Below, piece after piece: positions 34,467-43,000 of a DNA stretch of 64,000 nucleotides. The notes under the pieces were generated by a model, which made no database searches, was not told the origin of the DNA, and saw nothing but the letters and a program-made list of their open reading frames with translations. Each line of letters starts with the position of its first letter. Within the stretch, counting starts at the first letter, position 1. Source of the DNA: JACVRW01 sp963835705 (GTDB lineage Bacteria; Actinomycetota; Thermoleophilia; Solirubrobacterales; Thermoleophilaceae); NCBI GenBank assembly GCA_963835705.1, contig CAWIGR010000013.1, positions 1-64,000 on the forward strand. Reading direction: 5' to 3'. The translations under genes were made by a program, and so were the position numbers.

Positions 34467-36032
34467 ATGCGCCGCACCTCGCCCGAGACCTACGAGGAGA
34501 AGCTCGAGCAGCTCCAGGAGCTACGCGAGCAGGCGATCCACACCAATCCGCAGGCGGAGGAAAAGCAGCACGCGAAGGGCAAGCTCACCGCCCGCGAGCG
34601 CATCGAGAAGCTGCTCGACCCCGGTTCCTTCGAGGAGCTCGACACGTTCGTGCGCCACCGCACGGCCGACTTCAACATGCTCGACAACCGGCCCTGGGGG
34701 GACGCCGTGGTGACCGGGCACGGCACGATCGACGGCCGCACCGTGTGCGTCTTCTCGCAGGACTTCACCGTGTTCGGCGGCTCGCTCGGCGAGGTCATGG
34801 GCGAGAAGATCGTCAAGGTGATGGACCTGGCGGCCCGGATCGGCTGCCCGGTGATCGGCATCAACGACTCCGGCGGGGCGCGCATCCAGGAAGGGGTGGT
34901 GTCGCTCGGCGCCTATGGCGACGTGTTCGTGCGCAACGTGCAGTGCTCGGGCGTGATCCCGCAGATCTCGCTGGTCATGGGCCCCTGCGCCGGCGGCGCC
35001 GTCTACTCCCCGGCCATGACCGACTTCATCTTCATGGTCAAGGAGACCTCGCACATGTTCATCACCGGCCCCGACGTGATCAAGACGGTCACGGGCGAGG
35101 AGGTGGAGTTCGAGGAGCTGGGCGGCGCGATGACGCACAACTCGAAGTCGGGCGTGGCCCACTTCGCCTGCGACGACGAGGACACCTGCCTCGAGGACGC
35201 GCGCTACCTGATGTCGTTCCTGCCGCAGAACAACCTCGAGCTGCCGCCGCGGATGGAGACCGGCGACGACCCCGAGCGCCAGGAGGCCGAGCTCGACTCG
35301 ATCGTCCCGGACAGCCCCAACAAGCCGTACGACATGCGCGACGTGGTGCACCTGATCGTCGACAACGGCGAGTTCTTCGAGGTGCAGGAGCATTTCGCGC
35401 GCAACATCGTGGTCGGCTTCTCGCGGCTGAACGGACGGCCCGTCGGCGTGGTGGGAAACCAGCCCAGCCAGCTCGCGGGCGTGCTCGACATCGCGTCGTC
35501 GGAGAAGGCCGCGCGCTTCGTCCGCTTCTGCGACGCCTTCAACGTCCCCCTGCTCACGTTCATGGACGTGCCCGGCTTCCTGCCGGGCACCTCGCAGGAG
35601 TGGGGCGGGATCATCCGCCACGGGGCGAAGCTGCTCTACGCGTTCACCGAGGCGACCGTGCCGAAGCTGACCGTGATCACCCGCAAGGCCTACGGCGGCG
35701 CCTACGACGTGATGAGCTCCAAGCACATGCTCTCGGACTTCGTGTTCGCGTGGCCGACCGCGGAGGTCGCAGTTATGGGCCCCGAGGGCGCGGTGAACAT
35801 CATCCACCGGCGCGACATCCAGACCTCCCCCACGCCGGAGGAGCGGCGCCAGAAGCTGATCGGCGACTACAAGGCCCGCTTCGCGAACCCCTACTCGGCG
35901 GCGGAGCGGGGCTACATCGACGACGTGATCGTGCCGCACGAGACGCGCCCGAAGCTGATCAGGGCGCTCGAGCGGCTGCAGACGAAGCGCGTGGACACCC
36001 CCAAGCGCAAGCACGGGAACATCCCGCTGTAG
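34467..36032 (+). CDS. pccB: Propionyl-CoA carboxylase beta (carboxyltransferase) subunit
   Basis: 521 residues, intact. Transfers the carboxyl group from carboxybiotin to propionyl-CoA, giving methylmalonyl-CoA. Both crotonase-fold halves are complete: GINDSGGARIQEGV, LVMGPCAGGAVYSPA and FITGPDVIKTVTGEE in the first, DVPGFLPGTSQEW and VITRKAYGGAYDVM in the second. The specificity position studied in Streptomyces PccB (Asp422) aligns with Asp424 in SKHMLSDF, the propionyl-CoA type. The alpha subunit is 17 kb away at 52787 and the mutase using the product is at 26407. Confidence 0.92.
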   Translation: MRRTSPETYEEKLEQLQELREQAIHTNPQAEEKQHAKGKLTARERIEKLLDPGSFEELDTFVRHRTADFNMLDNRPWGDAVVTGHGTIDGRTVCVFSQDFTVFGGSLGEVMGEKIVKVMDLAARIGCPVIGINDSGGARIQEGVVSLGAYGDVFVRNVQCSGVIPQISLVMGPCAGGAVYSPAMTDFIFMVKETSHMFITGPDVIKTVTGEEVEFEELGGAMTHNSKSGVAHFACDDEDTCLEDARYLMSFLPQNNLELPPRMETGDDPERQEAELDSIVPDSPNKPYDMRDVVHLIVDNGEFFEVQEHFARNIVVGFSRLNGRPVGVVGNQPSQLAGVLDIASSEKAARFVRFCDAFNVPLLTFMDVPGFLPGTSQEWGGIIRHGAKLLYAFTEATVPKLTVITRKAYGGAYDVMSSKHMLSDFVFAWPTAEVAVMGPEGAVNIIHRRDIQTSPTPEERRQKLIGDYKARFANPYSAAERGYIDDVIVPHETRPKLIRALERLQTKRVDTPKRKHGNIPL

Positions 36033-36054
36033 CCCTCGCCGACTGAGCTCGCCG

Positions 36055-36175
36055 CCCTGGCGTCCTCCTCCAGGATGACACCGGGGTCGTCCTCGGAGAG
36101 GGCACGAAATCATCCTGCGTGAGGGCAGCGAATCGTCGTTCAGGCTGACGACGGCGAGCGCCCGCTGACGGAGCA
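36055..36175. repeat. REP-like intergenic element with CAGGATGAC-type motifs
   Basis: In this gap three copies of a CAGG(A/C)TGA motif occur: CCAGGATGACACC at 36072-36084, GCAGGATGATTT on the opposite strand at 36108-36119, and TCAGGCTGACGAC near 36139-36151. They can form imperfect hairpins (GGATGAC with GTCGTCC; CGTCGT with ACGACG). Such alternating motifs resemble dispersed extragenic repeats seen in many bacterial genomes, and may act as the pccB terminator. No coding frame is convincing here. Confidence 0.45.
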
Positions 36176-36248
36176 TGACCGCACCGAACGAACGAACCGA
36201 TCCGCGCGCACCCGGCCGAGCCGGGCGCTTGCGGCCTAAGGAGCGGAC

Positions 36249-36815
36249 ATGGCATACACAGGACAGACTCTCGACAACCCGGTCTCAGGCGAGCGCATCA
36301 CCTTCCGGAAGACCGCGGCTGATACGAACGGCGAGCTGCTCGAGATCGACCTCGAGCTCGCCCCCGACGGCCAGGTGCCCGGCAAGCACGTGCACCCGAA
36401 GCAGGAGGAGCGCTTCGAGGTCCTGAGCGGGACGATGAAGTTCAAGATGGGCCTCAAGACCGTGATCGCCGAGGCCGGCGACGTGGTCACGGTGCCCGCC
36501 GGCGTGTCGCACAAGTTCTCGAACGGCGGCGACGAGACCGCCCACGTCCGGGTGCAGGTCCGCCCCGCGCTCCAGATGGAGCGTCTGTTCGAGACGGCCG
36601 TCGCGCTCGCCCAGGAGGGCCGCACGCTCGGCAACGGCATGCCCAAGCCGCTCGACCTGGCGCTGTTCGTCCAGGAGTTCGGTGACGAGGTCCAGGGCGC
36701 GTTCCCGCCGGCGTGGGTCCAGCGCGCCACGATGGCGCCGCTCGCGGCGATCGCCCGCAAGCGCGGCCACGCCGAGCGGTACACCCCGCCGCGCCCGGCC
36801 TACGCCGCCGCGTAG
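36249..36815 (+). CDS. Cupin domain protein
   Basis: 188 residues from ATG 36249 with an AAGGAG site at 36238-36243. Residues 20-105 form a small beta-barrel cupin: PGKHVHPKQEERFEVLSGTMKF contains the metal-binding H-x-H and Glu of motif 1, and VTVPAGVSHKFSNGG is motif 2 with its His. The C-terminal 80 residues are helical (ALFVQEFGDEVQGAFPP). Could be a metal-dependent oxygenase, isomerase or small-molecule sensor; the sequence does not decide. It stands alone between the repeat element and a terminator hairpin. Confidence 0.82.
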   Translation: MAYTGQTLDNPVSGERITFRKTAADTNGELLEIDLELAPDGQVPGKHVHPKQEERFEVLSGTMKFKMGLKTVIAEAGDVVTVPAGVSHKFSNGGDETAHVRVQVRPALQMERLFETAVALAQEGRTLGNGMPKPLDLALFVQEFGDEVQGAFPPAWVQRATMAPLAAIARKRGHAERYTPPRPAYAAA

Positions 36816-36850
36816 CCGCTCCGCCACACGCACGTCTCTACCGGGACCGC

Positions 36851-36876
36851 CTGCGCGCTGACGTCAGGTCGCGCAG
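36851..36876. terminator. Hairpin with CTGACGTCAG core between convergent genes
   Basis: CTGCGCG (36851-36857) pairs with CGCGCAG (36870-36876); the loop region itself contains the ten-base palindrome CTGACGTCAG (36858-36867). It sits in the 87-base gap between the convergent stops of the cupin and lipoprotein genes, so a shared terminator role is likely. Confidence 0.55.
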
Positions 36877-36902
36877 CCTCTGGGCGAGATCGGCCAGCGC
36901 CG

Positions 36903-38435
36903 TCACTTCACGGTCAGCCCGAAGGCCGAGCGCAGCTTGTCGCCGTCCTTTCGCGCGCCGCTCACGAGCGCGCCGAGCGGCTCGAGGTACGGCTTCAACT
37001 CCTGCCAGTCCTCGTCCGAGCCCGCGCCCTCCGACTCGGCCAGCGCCAGGATCGGCTCGACGGCGAAATAGAACGAGAGCTCGTAGTCGCCGCCGAGCGC
37101 TTCCTCGGCCTGGCTGAAGTCGGGCGAGTCCGCCAGCGTCTCGCCGGGGTCGATCGCGTCCTGCGCGGCGGCGTCTCCGTAGGCGGCCACCACCTTGCCG
37201 TCGCGCTGGAACAGGTGCACCGGCTTGTCGAGATCGCCGCCCCGCGCGGTGATGCCCTCGCCACCGCCGGGAAGCTCCAGCGGCGACACCCGCATGCCCG
37301 GCTCGGCGTTCTCGCGCGCGAGGCGCGCGAGGGCGTCGATGAACCGGCCCGACGCCGCCCCGTCCTTGGTCTCGATCACCACCGCGCCGTCCAGCTCGGC
37401 GACGCTCCTGCCGCGCACGAACGCACCCCAGTCGCCCATCCACGAGATCACGTCCCGCTCGAGGTCGAGCCCGGTGGCCGCCTCGAGCTGCTGCTGGATG
37501 ACGTCACGGAAGCCCATGCTGCTGCCGACCAGGTCCAGGTAGCCCTCCATCGTCTTGCCGAGGTCGGGCTGTGCCATGGCGAGCCAGGAATCCGCGGGCA
37601 GCTCGCCGGCGGTGCCGGTGCCCTCGGCCACGATCGGGAAGCCGGTCATCAGCGCGGCCGGCACGGTGCCCTCGAGCCGCACACCGGCCTCGTTGGCGGT
37701 CGCCGTGACCAGGACCGGCTCCTCGAACATCTTGCGGAACTGGCCGAGCGCTTCGGCGCCGGGCGTCCCCTGGACCTCCTGGAACAGCCCGGGCATGTTC
37801 ATGTAGATGAAGCCGAGACGATCCTCGGGAGCGTCCTCCAGTGTCTTCTGATACCGCTCGTCGTCCTCGATCGTCTCGCCGTCCTCGGCGGTGTCGATGG
37901 CGGTCTTGACCCCGCCGGGAGTGCCCAGCACGAGCCATCCCTCGACCACGGCCGCCGCCCCTTCGCCGTCCGGCGAGACGTACAGGTCGTGGCCGCGGTG
38001 CTCCGTCTTGCGGGCATCGCCCTCCTTCTCGACGGCCTCCACGGTCGCGTCCTCGTCCTCGGTCGCGAGGAGCACGGCGGCGTCCGCCTCCTCGCTGCCG
38101 GGCCTGAAGTTCCATACGAAGAAGGCCGCCTCGTCGCCCAGCCACGGCGCGATGTCGTCCTCGTAGGAGATGCCGCTGTCGGACTCGGCGAAGGCCTTCT
38201 CCATCAGCCGCCCGATCCGGTCGCCGGCGCCACCTTCCCCGGGGAACTTCGCGACCAGGTCGTCCAGGGCGGCCTTCTGGTCGCCCTCGGGGCGCAGCGT
38301 CGCCTCGCCGTAGACGAGCGAGCCCGCCGGCGCCAGGGACGCGGCCCCCGAGGAGGACGCTTCGTTGTTTCCGCAGCCGGCGGCGAACGCGATCGCGGTG
38401 GTCAGGACGGTGACGGTGAGGAGAATTCGAGGCAT
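36903..38435 (-). CDS. DUF3352-like lipoprotein
   Basis: 510 residues from ATG 38435. Residues 1-21 are a lipoprotein signal (MPRILLTVTVLTTAIAFAAGC), with the lipobox cysteine at 21 followed by a Ser/Ala linker. The body resembles DUF3352 proteins: APAGSLVYGEATLRPEGDQKAALDD at the start, ISYEDDIAPWLGDEAAFF, ESWL-type motifs (PADSWLAMAQPDLG), LDLERDVISWMGDWGAFVRG and YELSFYFAVEPIL. It appears to contain two related halves, each with an alpha/beta layout. Function of the family is unknown; the location is the outer face of the cell membrane. It lies 26 bases after the cyclodeaminase homologue. Confidence 0.78.
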   Translation of the reverse strand: MPRILLTVTVLTTAIAFAAGCGNNEASSSGAASLAPAGSLVYGEATLRPEGDQKAALDDLVAKFPGEGGAGDRIGRLMEKAFAESDSGISYEDDIAPWLGDEAAFFVWNFRPGSEEADAAVLLATEDEDATVEAVEKEGDARKTEHRGHDLYVSPDGEGAAAVVEGWLVLGTPGGVKTAIDTAEDGETIEDDERYQKTLEDAPEDRLGFIYMNMPGLFQEVQGTPGAEALGQFRKMFEEPVLVTATANEAGVRLEGTVPAALMTGFPIVAEGTGTAGELPADSWLAMAQPDLGKTMEGYLDLVGSSMGFRDVIQQQLEAATGLDLERDVISWMGDWGAFVRGRSVAELDGAVVIETKDGAASGRFIDALARLARENAEPGMRVSPLELPGGGEGITARGGDLDKPVHLFQRDGKVVAAYGDAAAQDAIDPGETLADSPDFSQAEEALGGDYELSFYFAVEPILALAESEGAGSDEDWQELKPYLEPLGALVSGARKDGDKLRSAFGLTVK

Positions 38436-38461
38436 CGACAATCCGTATCGGGATGGGGGCC

Positions 38462-39409
38462 CTACAGCTTGACTGTTCCGGCACTGACTCGCCCCGCCCG
38501 GTGTGCGCCGAGCAGCGCCAGGCAGATGGCGAGGTCCTGGATCGCCAGCCCGGTCGAGTCGAACAGCGTCATGGCGTCGGGGCCCGAGCGCCCCGGCGCG
38601 GCGCCGGTGAGCACATCGCCGAGCTCTCTCACGTCCGCGCGGCTCACCAGTCCCGCGGCCACCGCGCCGGTCAGCTCGCCGCCGTGGCTGGCCTGCTCCC
38701 ACTCGTCGCAGAACAGCTCTGCCCTTGCCACGGCCTCCACCTGCGCCTCCGCCTTTCCCGGCCCGTCGGCGCCGAGCATGCTGAGGTGGATCCCCGGGCG
38801 GAGGTCCTGCTCGAGCACGACCGGATCGGAGCCGGGGGTCACGCAGGTGACAACGTCGCAGCCGAGCGCGTCCTCGCGGCCTCCCGCCTCCCAGCCGAGC
38901 TCGCCGGCCAGGCGGCCGGCCGCCTCGGGGTTCGGGTCGAAGCAGACGCCGGGCCCGTACTCCGCGGCCGCCAGGCAGCGCGCCGCCCAGGCGCCGTGCA
39001 GGCCGCAGCCGAGGATTCCGACGGTCGCGGCGTCCTCTCGCGCCAGCTCCTGGGCCGCCACCGCGGCCACGGCGCCGGTGCGCAGCGCAGTGACGGAGCG
39101 CACGTCGACGAGCGCGAGCGGCTCGCCGTCTGCCGCCGACGAGACGCAGATCATGCCCATCACGACCGGCATGCCCGCCGCGGGGTTGCGCGGGAACGAC
39201 GTGACCCACTTGAGGATCGCCAGCCCGGCGCCCTTCGCAGGCATTGCGCGGAAGTCGCCGTTCGGGGCGGCGTCGAGATAGACCTTCGGCGGCATCACCC
39301 ACTCGCCGCCCGCGTACTCCACGAAGCCCTCGCGCACGCGCTCGATCGCCTCGCCCGGCGAGATCGCGCTCAGCACGGTTTCCTGGTCGAAGACAGGCAG
39401 CTCGGGCAC
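38462..39409 (-). CDS. Ornithine cyclodeaminase / mu-crystallin family protein
   Basis: 315 residues, intact. NAD(P)-dependent enzyme family covering ornithine cyclodeaminase, alanine dehydrogenase and ketimine reductases. It has the substrate-side block VMPPKVYLDAAPNGDFRAMPA, LKWVTSFPRNP, LVDVRSVTALRTGA and the nucleotide-binding VGILGCGLHGAWAARCL. The CVTPGSDPVV and HLSMLGADGPGKAE stretches also match. The preferred substrate cannot be chosen from sequence. Same strand as the lipoprotein gene and probably co-transcribed with it. Confidence 0.85.
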   Translation of the reverse strand: MPELPVFDQETVLSAISPGEAIERVREGFVEYAGGEWVMPPKVYLDAAPNGDFRAMPAKGAGLAILKWVTSFPRNPAAGMPVVMGMICVSSAADGEPLALVDVRSVTALRTGAVAAVAAQELAREDAATVGILGCGLHGAWAARCLAAAEYGPGVCFDPNPEAAGRLAGELGWEAGGREDALGCDVVTCVTPGSDPVVLEQDLRPGIHLSMLGADGPGKAEAQVEAVARAELFCDEWEQASHGGELTGAVAAGLVSRADVRELGDVLTGAAPGRSGPDAMTLFDSTGLAIQDLAICLALLGAHRAGRVSAGTVKL

Positions 39410-39430
39410 CGCGGATACGCTACCCAGGGA

Positions 39431-39739
39431 GTGTCTCGCAACGGACAGCAGCGCCCGGCCCGGCCGCGGATCGAGCTGAGCGGCGGGTCCGCCTCACCCG
39501 AGGAGGCGGCCGCCATCGCGGCGGCGATCGAGCAGTTCCTGCGCGACACCGCTCCGCCGCCGGCCGCGGCGGGCGCGCGCGTGAGCCCCTGGCTGCGCGC
39601 CGGCCTGTTCGAGGGCACCAAGCGCGATCCCGCCGGGCCCGCCCGTGGGGCGATCCCCACCCCTGGGGGAAAGCTAGGCGGCCGCCGCGAACACCGGCGG
39701 GCGGCGCTCCGCCCACGGGCGCGCCTCCTCGAGCTGTGA
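39431..39739 (+). CDS. Small protein resembling acyl-CoA carboxylase epsilon subunit
   Basis: About 102 residues from GTG 39431: VSRNGQQRPARPRIELSGGSA, then SPEEAAAIAAAIEQFLRDTAPP and SPWLRAGLFEGTKRDP. The IELSGG...SPEEAAAIAAAIEQFL stretch recalls the short strand-helix of actinobacterial AccE subunits, and a Trp-containing segment follows as in that family. The end is uncertain: a terminator-like hairpin lies at 39645-39660, and a one-base shift would give a stop at 39675-39677 overlapping the amidase stop, instead of running 66 bases into that gene. Divergent from the cyclodeaminase homologue. Confidence 0.45.
   Translation: MSRNGQQRPARPRIELSGGSASPEEAAAIAAAIEQFLRDTAPPPAAAGARVSPWLRAGLFEGTKRDPAGPARGAIPTPGGKLGGRREHRRAALRPRARLLEL
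39645..39660. terminator. Terminator-like hairpin downstream of amidase
   Basis: GTGGGG (39645-39650) and CCCCAC (39655-39660) form a perfect six-base stem with a CGAT loop, 14 bases beyond the stop of the minus-strand amidase. Its presence inside the predicted 3' part of the plus-strand gene argues that this gene really ends sooner. Confidence 0.5.
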
Positions 39740-41110
39740 CGCGACCTGGATCAGCAGGTCCTCGCGACCGTATTCGGCCACGAGCTGCACGCCGATCGGG
39801 AGCCCGTCCGCGTTCCATGACAGCGGCAGCGAGATCGCCGGCTGGCCGGAGGTGTTCAACCCGGCCGTGAAGACCGCGAACGGCGTGGCGCGCACGATCG
39901 GCATGAACGGCTCGCCGCCCTCGCCGATCCCGATGGTGCCGAGCTCGGCGGGCGGGAGCGCCATCGTCGGAGTGAGCAGCAGGTCGTTGCCCGCCGCCCA
40001 CCACTCGGCCCCGCGCCGCGTGACCGCCTGCGCGTACTCGATCGCCTCGAGGTACGCGTCCGCGCCGTGGGTCCGCCCCTGCTCGGCGAGCGCCCAGGTG
40101 AGCGGCTCCACGTCGTCCGGGCCGATGGTCCGGCCCGTGCGGCGCTCCCAGTAGCGCAGGCCGAAGGCCACGCCACTGGTCCAGCGCACGAGGAAGTTGG
40201 GGATGTAGGCCTCCTCGTCGAGCGCCTCCGGATGTGAGGCGTCGACGTGATGTCCGAGCGACTCGAGCAGCCGCGCCGCGTCCTCGGCCGCCGCGACGCA
40301 ATCGGGGTGCGCCTCGAACTGGCCGCCCGGCGGCGTGGTCAGCAGCCCGACCCGCAGGCGGCCGGGGTCGGCGCCGAGCTCGTCCGTGTACGGCCGGGCC
40401 CGCGCCGGCGCCACGAAGGGCTCGCCGGGCGGGGGGTCCGACACCCACTCGAGCACGCGAGCGGCGTCGCGCACCGAGCGCGAGACGACCAGCTCGGTGG
40501 TGAGCCCCGACATGAAGTCGCCGAAGTCCGGCGCCAGCGAGACCCGGCCGCGTGACGGCTTGAGGCCCACGAGGCCGCAGGCGCTCGCCGGGATGCGGAT
40601 GGACCCGCCGCCGTCGTTGGCGTGGGCGATCGAGACCATGCCCGCCGCCACCGCGGCCGCCGAGCCGCCGCTCGAACCGCCGGGCGAGCGCGAGGTGTCC
40701 CACGGGTTGCGGCTGGCGCCGTAGGCGCGCGGCTCGGTCGTCGGCAGGATTCCGAGCTCGGGGGTGTTGGTCTTGCCGAGGAGCACGAACCCGGCCTCGC
40801 GGAAGCGCCCGGCGAGCCACGTGTCCTCAGGCTCGACCCAGCCGATGTCGCGCAGGAAGGTCATCCCCTCGTGGAAGGGATCGCCCGCGGAATGGCAGGC
40901 CAGGTCCTTCAGGAGGAACGGCACGCCGCGGAACGGGCCGTCGGCCGGCTCGGTCTCGAGCGCCTGCTCGAACAGCGGGTGGATGACGGCGTTCAGGTCG
41001 CCGTTCAGCGCCTCGATGCGCTCGATCGAGGCCTCCACCAGCTCGCGCGAGCTCACCTCCCCGGCGCGGACGAGATCGGCCTGGGCAGTGGCGTCGAGAT
41101 GCGCGTCCAT
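39674..41110 (-). CDS. Amidase signature family hydrolase
   Basis: 478 residues, intact. Hydrolyses an amide through the Ser-cisSer-Lys triad, all visible: Lys68 in PFLLKDLACHS, cis-Ser146 in PGGSSGGSAAAVAAG and nucleophile Ser170 in NDGGGSIRIPAS. The 24-residue spacing between the two serines is that of the family. The C-terminal part (NTSGQPAISLPLSWNADGLPIGVQLVAEYG) is also typical. It is not a GatA by context, as no gatB or gatC is near; a catabolic amidase acting on a xenobiotic or an amino-acid amide is likely. Divergent from the sulfite reductase gene. Confidence 0.9.
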   Translation of the reverse strand: MDAHLDATAQADLVRAGEVSSRELVEASIERIEALNGDLNAVIHPLFEQALETEPADGPFRGVPFLLKDLACHSAGDPFHEGMTFLRDIGWVEPEDTWLAGRFREAGFVLLGKTNTPELGILPTTEPRAYGASRNPWDTSRSPGGSSGGSAAAVAAGMVSIAHANDGGGSIRIPASACGLVGLKPSRGRVSLAPDFGDFMSGLTTELVVSRSVRDAARVLEWVSDPPPGEPFVAPARARPYTDELGADPGRLRVGLLTTPPGGQFEAHPDCVAAAEDAARLLESLGHHVDASHPEALDEEAYIPNFLVRWTSGVAFGLRYWERRTGRTIGPDDVEPLTWALAEQGRTHGADAYLEAIEYAQAVTRRGAEWWAAGNDLLLTPTMALPPAELGTIGIGEGGEPFMPIVRATPFAVFTAGLNTSGQPAISLPLSWNADGLPIGVQLVAEYGREDLLIQVASQLEEARPWAERRPPVFAAAA

Positions 41111-41145
41111 GAGCGGGCGAGCCTAACCGACCGAAATAAAGGTGG

Positions 41146-41161
41146 AAACCCGATCGGATTT
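41146..41161. promoter_or_regulatory. 16-base palindrome upstream of the sulfate assimilation operon
   Basis: AAACCCGATCGGATTT is an inverted repeat with one mismatched pair, centred on GATC, inside an A/T-rich 66-base gap between the divergent amidase and sulfite reductase genes. It ends 15 bases before the reductase ATG. This is a natural place for a repressor responding to sulfur supply; no regulator gene for it is in the window. Confidence 0.4.
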
Positions 41162-41176
41162 TGGTACTTTCCGAAG

Positions 41177-43000
41177 ATGGAACCAACCGCGGCTCCACCA
41201 CAGCGCAAGGGCAAAAAGGGCTCGCTCGAGAATCCGGAGGTGCTCGAGAACGTCCCCGGGCACATCATCCCGATCCTCGAGCGCGAGTTCGACGACTTCG
41301 ACAACGAGGCCGAGAAGTTCCTCGCCGGCGATACGCCCGAGGACCAGTTCATCGGCTTCCGCCTGAAGCAGGGCGTCTACGGCCAGCGCCAGGCCGACGT
41401 CCAGATGATCCGGGTGAAGCTGCCGTTCGGCGGCATCACGCCCGAGCAGATGGAGGCCTTCGCCGACGTGGTGGAGGAGTACGCGCCGCTCGACAAGGGC
41501 CACATCACCACGCGGCAGAACATCCAGCTGCACCACATCCCGCTGAGGGACGCGGCCGAGGCGATCCGCAAGCTGTCCGACTCCGGCCTGTCGAGCCGCG
41601 AGGGCTGCGGGAACACCGTCCGCAACGTGACCGGCGACCCGTGGGCCGGCGTGTGCGAGGGCGAGCTCTTCGACCCCACCCCGTACGTGGGCGCCTACGT
41701 GCGCTACTTCGTGCGCCACCCGACCACGCAGCTGATGCCGCGCAAGGTCAAGACCGCGTTCACGGCGACCGACGAGGACCGAGCGATCACCGGCATCCAC
41801 GACGTCGCCTTCATCCCGCGCATCCGCGACGGCGTGAAGGGCTTCGAGATGCGCGTGGGCGGCGGCACCTCGATCATGCCCCGCATCGCGCCGACGCTGC
41901 GCGAGTTCGTGACCGCGGACGACGGCGAGTACCTGAAGGTGACCGAGGCGGTCCTGCGGATCTTCGACCGCCAGGAGTGGCTGCGGGCCAACCGCGCCCG
42001 CGCCCGCATCAAGGTGTTCGTCGACAAGTTCGGCATCGAGGAGCTCCAGCGCCAGGTGGACGAGGAGCTCGAGGGCGACTGGGTCGCGGAGCGCGACTTC
42101 GACCCCGCCCCGCTGCTCTTCATCGACGACGAGGCGGCCGGCGCGCCGGGCGTCCCGGCCCTCTACGCGAGCCCGAACGGCGACGGCACCGAGTTCGAGC
42201 GCTGGCGCGCCACCAGCGTGCGTCCGCAGCGGCAGGCCGGCTTCTCGACCGTGCAGATCAAGGTGATCCGCGGCGACCTCACGCCCGAGCAGTTCCGCGG
42301 CCTGGCCGACCTGATGCGCCGATACTCGGGCGGCTACGCGCGCACGACCGTGCACCAGAACCTGGTGCTGCGCTGGGTGCGCGACGAGACCGTCTACGAG
42401 GTCTGGCGCGCGCTGTCCGAGCTCGGGCTCGGCGACGCCGGGGCGGACGAGATCAACGACGTCGTCTCCTGCCCGGGCACCGACTCCTGCAAGCTCGGCA
42501 TCACGAGCTCGATGGGGCTCAACCACGCCGTGCGCGAGCGCATCGAGGCGATGGACATCACAGACCCGCTCACGCGCAGGGTCCACATCAAGATGTCCGG
42601 CTGCCCGAACGGCTGCAGCCAGCACCACATCGCGAACATCGGGTTCTACGGGGCATCGATCAAGGCCGGCGAGCACACGATCCCCGCGTACGTGGCGCAC
42701 ATCGGCGGCAACTACGAGGGCGGCGAGGTGATCTACGGCAGCCGGCTGAAGCTGCGGCTGGCGGCCAAGCGCATCCCCGAGGCGGTGGAGCGCTGGCTGC
42801 GCATGTACGAGGCGGAGCGCGAGGAGGGCGAGGCGTTCAACGCCTTCGCCGAACGCGTGGGCACCACGCGCTTCGAGGACGAGGCGCGCGATCTGGCGCT
42901 GCCGATCGAGTTCTCGCTCGAGAACATGAGCCACTTCGTCGACTGGCAGCGAGGCGAGCCCTTCAAGGTCATCCGGGGGGAGGGCGAATGCGCGGTCTAG
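41177..43000 (+). CDS. sir: Ferredoxin-type sulfite/nitrite reductase, assimilatory
   Basis: 607 residues from ATG 41177. Reduces sulfite to sulfide with six electrons using coupled siroheme and [4Fe-4S]. The cluster-binding cysteines are Cys432 and Cys438 in SCPGTDSCKLG and Cys476 and Cys480 in SGCPNGCSQHH. The two ferredoxin-like repeats of the family are visible (HITTRQNIQLHHIPL and ARTTVHQNLVLRWV). NirA-type nitrite reductases look alike; the following cysH, cysD and cysN genes make sulfite the likely substrate. The next gene starts inside its last 13 bases. Confidence 0.88.
   Translation: MEPTAAPPQRKGKKGSLENPEVLENVPGHIIPILEREFDDFDNEAEKFLAGDTPEDQFIGFRLKQGVYGQRQADVQMIRVKLPFGGITPEQMEAFADVVEEYAPLDKGHITTRQNIQLHHIPLRDAAEAIRKLSDSGLSSREGCGNTVRNVTGDPWAGVCEGELFDPTPYVGAYVRYFVRHPTTQLMPRKVKTAFTATDEDRAITGIHDVAFIPRIRDGVKGFEMRVGGGTSIMPRIAPTLREFVTADDGEYLKVTEAVLRIFDRQEWLRANRARARIKVFVDKFGIEELQRQVDEELEGDWVAERDFDPAPLLFIDDEAAGAPGVPALYASPNGDGTEFERWRATSVRPQRQAGFSTVQIKVIRGDLTPEQFRGLADLMRRYSGGYARTTVHQNLVLRWVRDETVYEVWRALSELGLGDAGADEINDVVSCPGTDSCKLGITSSMGLNHAVRERIEAMDITDPLTRRVHIKMSGCPNGCSQHHIANIGFYGASIKAGEHTIPAYVAHIGGNYEGGEVIYGSRLKLRLAAKRIPEAVERWLRMYEAEREEGEAFNAFAERVGTTRFEDEARDLALPIEFSLENMSHFVDWQRGEPFKVIRGEGECAV

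Noticed and set aside
32714..36046. Open frame of 1,110 codons on the plus strand
   Set aside because: Out-of-frame reading of the second sulfatase-fold gene, the dipeptidase and pccB; Arg/Ala/Gly-rich without motifs.
39674..41110. GatA subunit of the Glu-tRNA(Gln) amidotransferase
   Set aside because: The amidase signature is shared, but no gatC or gatB lies nearby and the sequence between motifs looks like general amidases.
41177..43000. Assimilatory nitrite reductase (NirA)
   Set aside because: Motifs are compatible, but the gene heads an operon with cysH, cysD and cysN, which points to sulfite.
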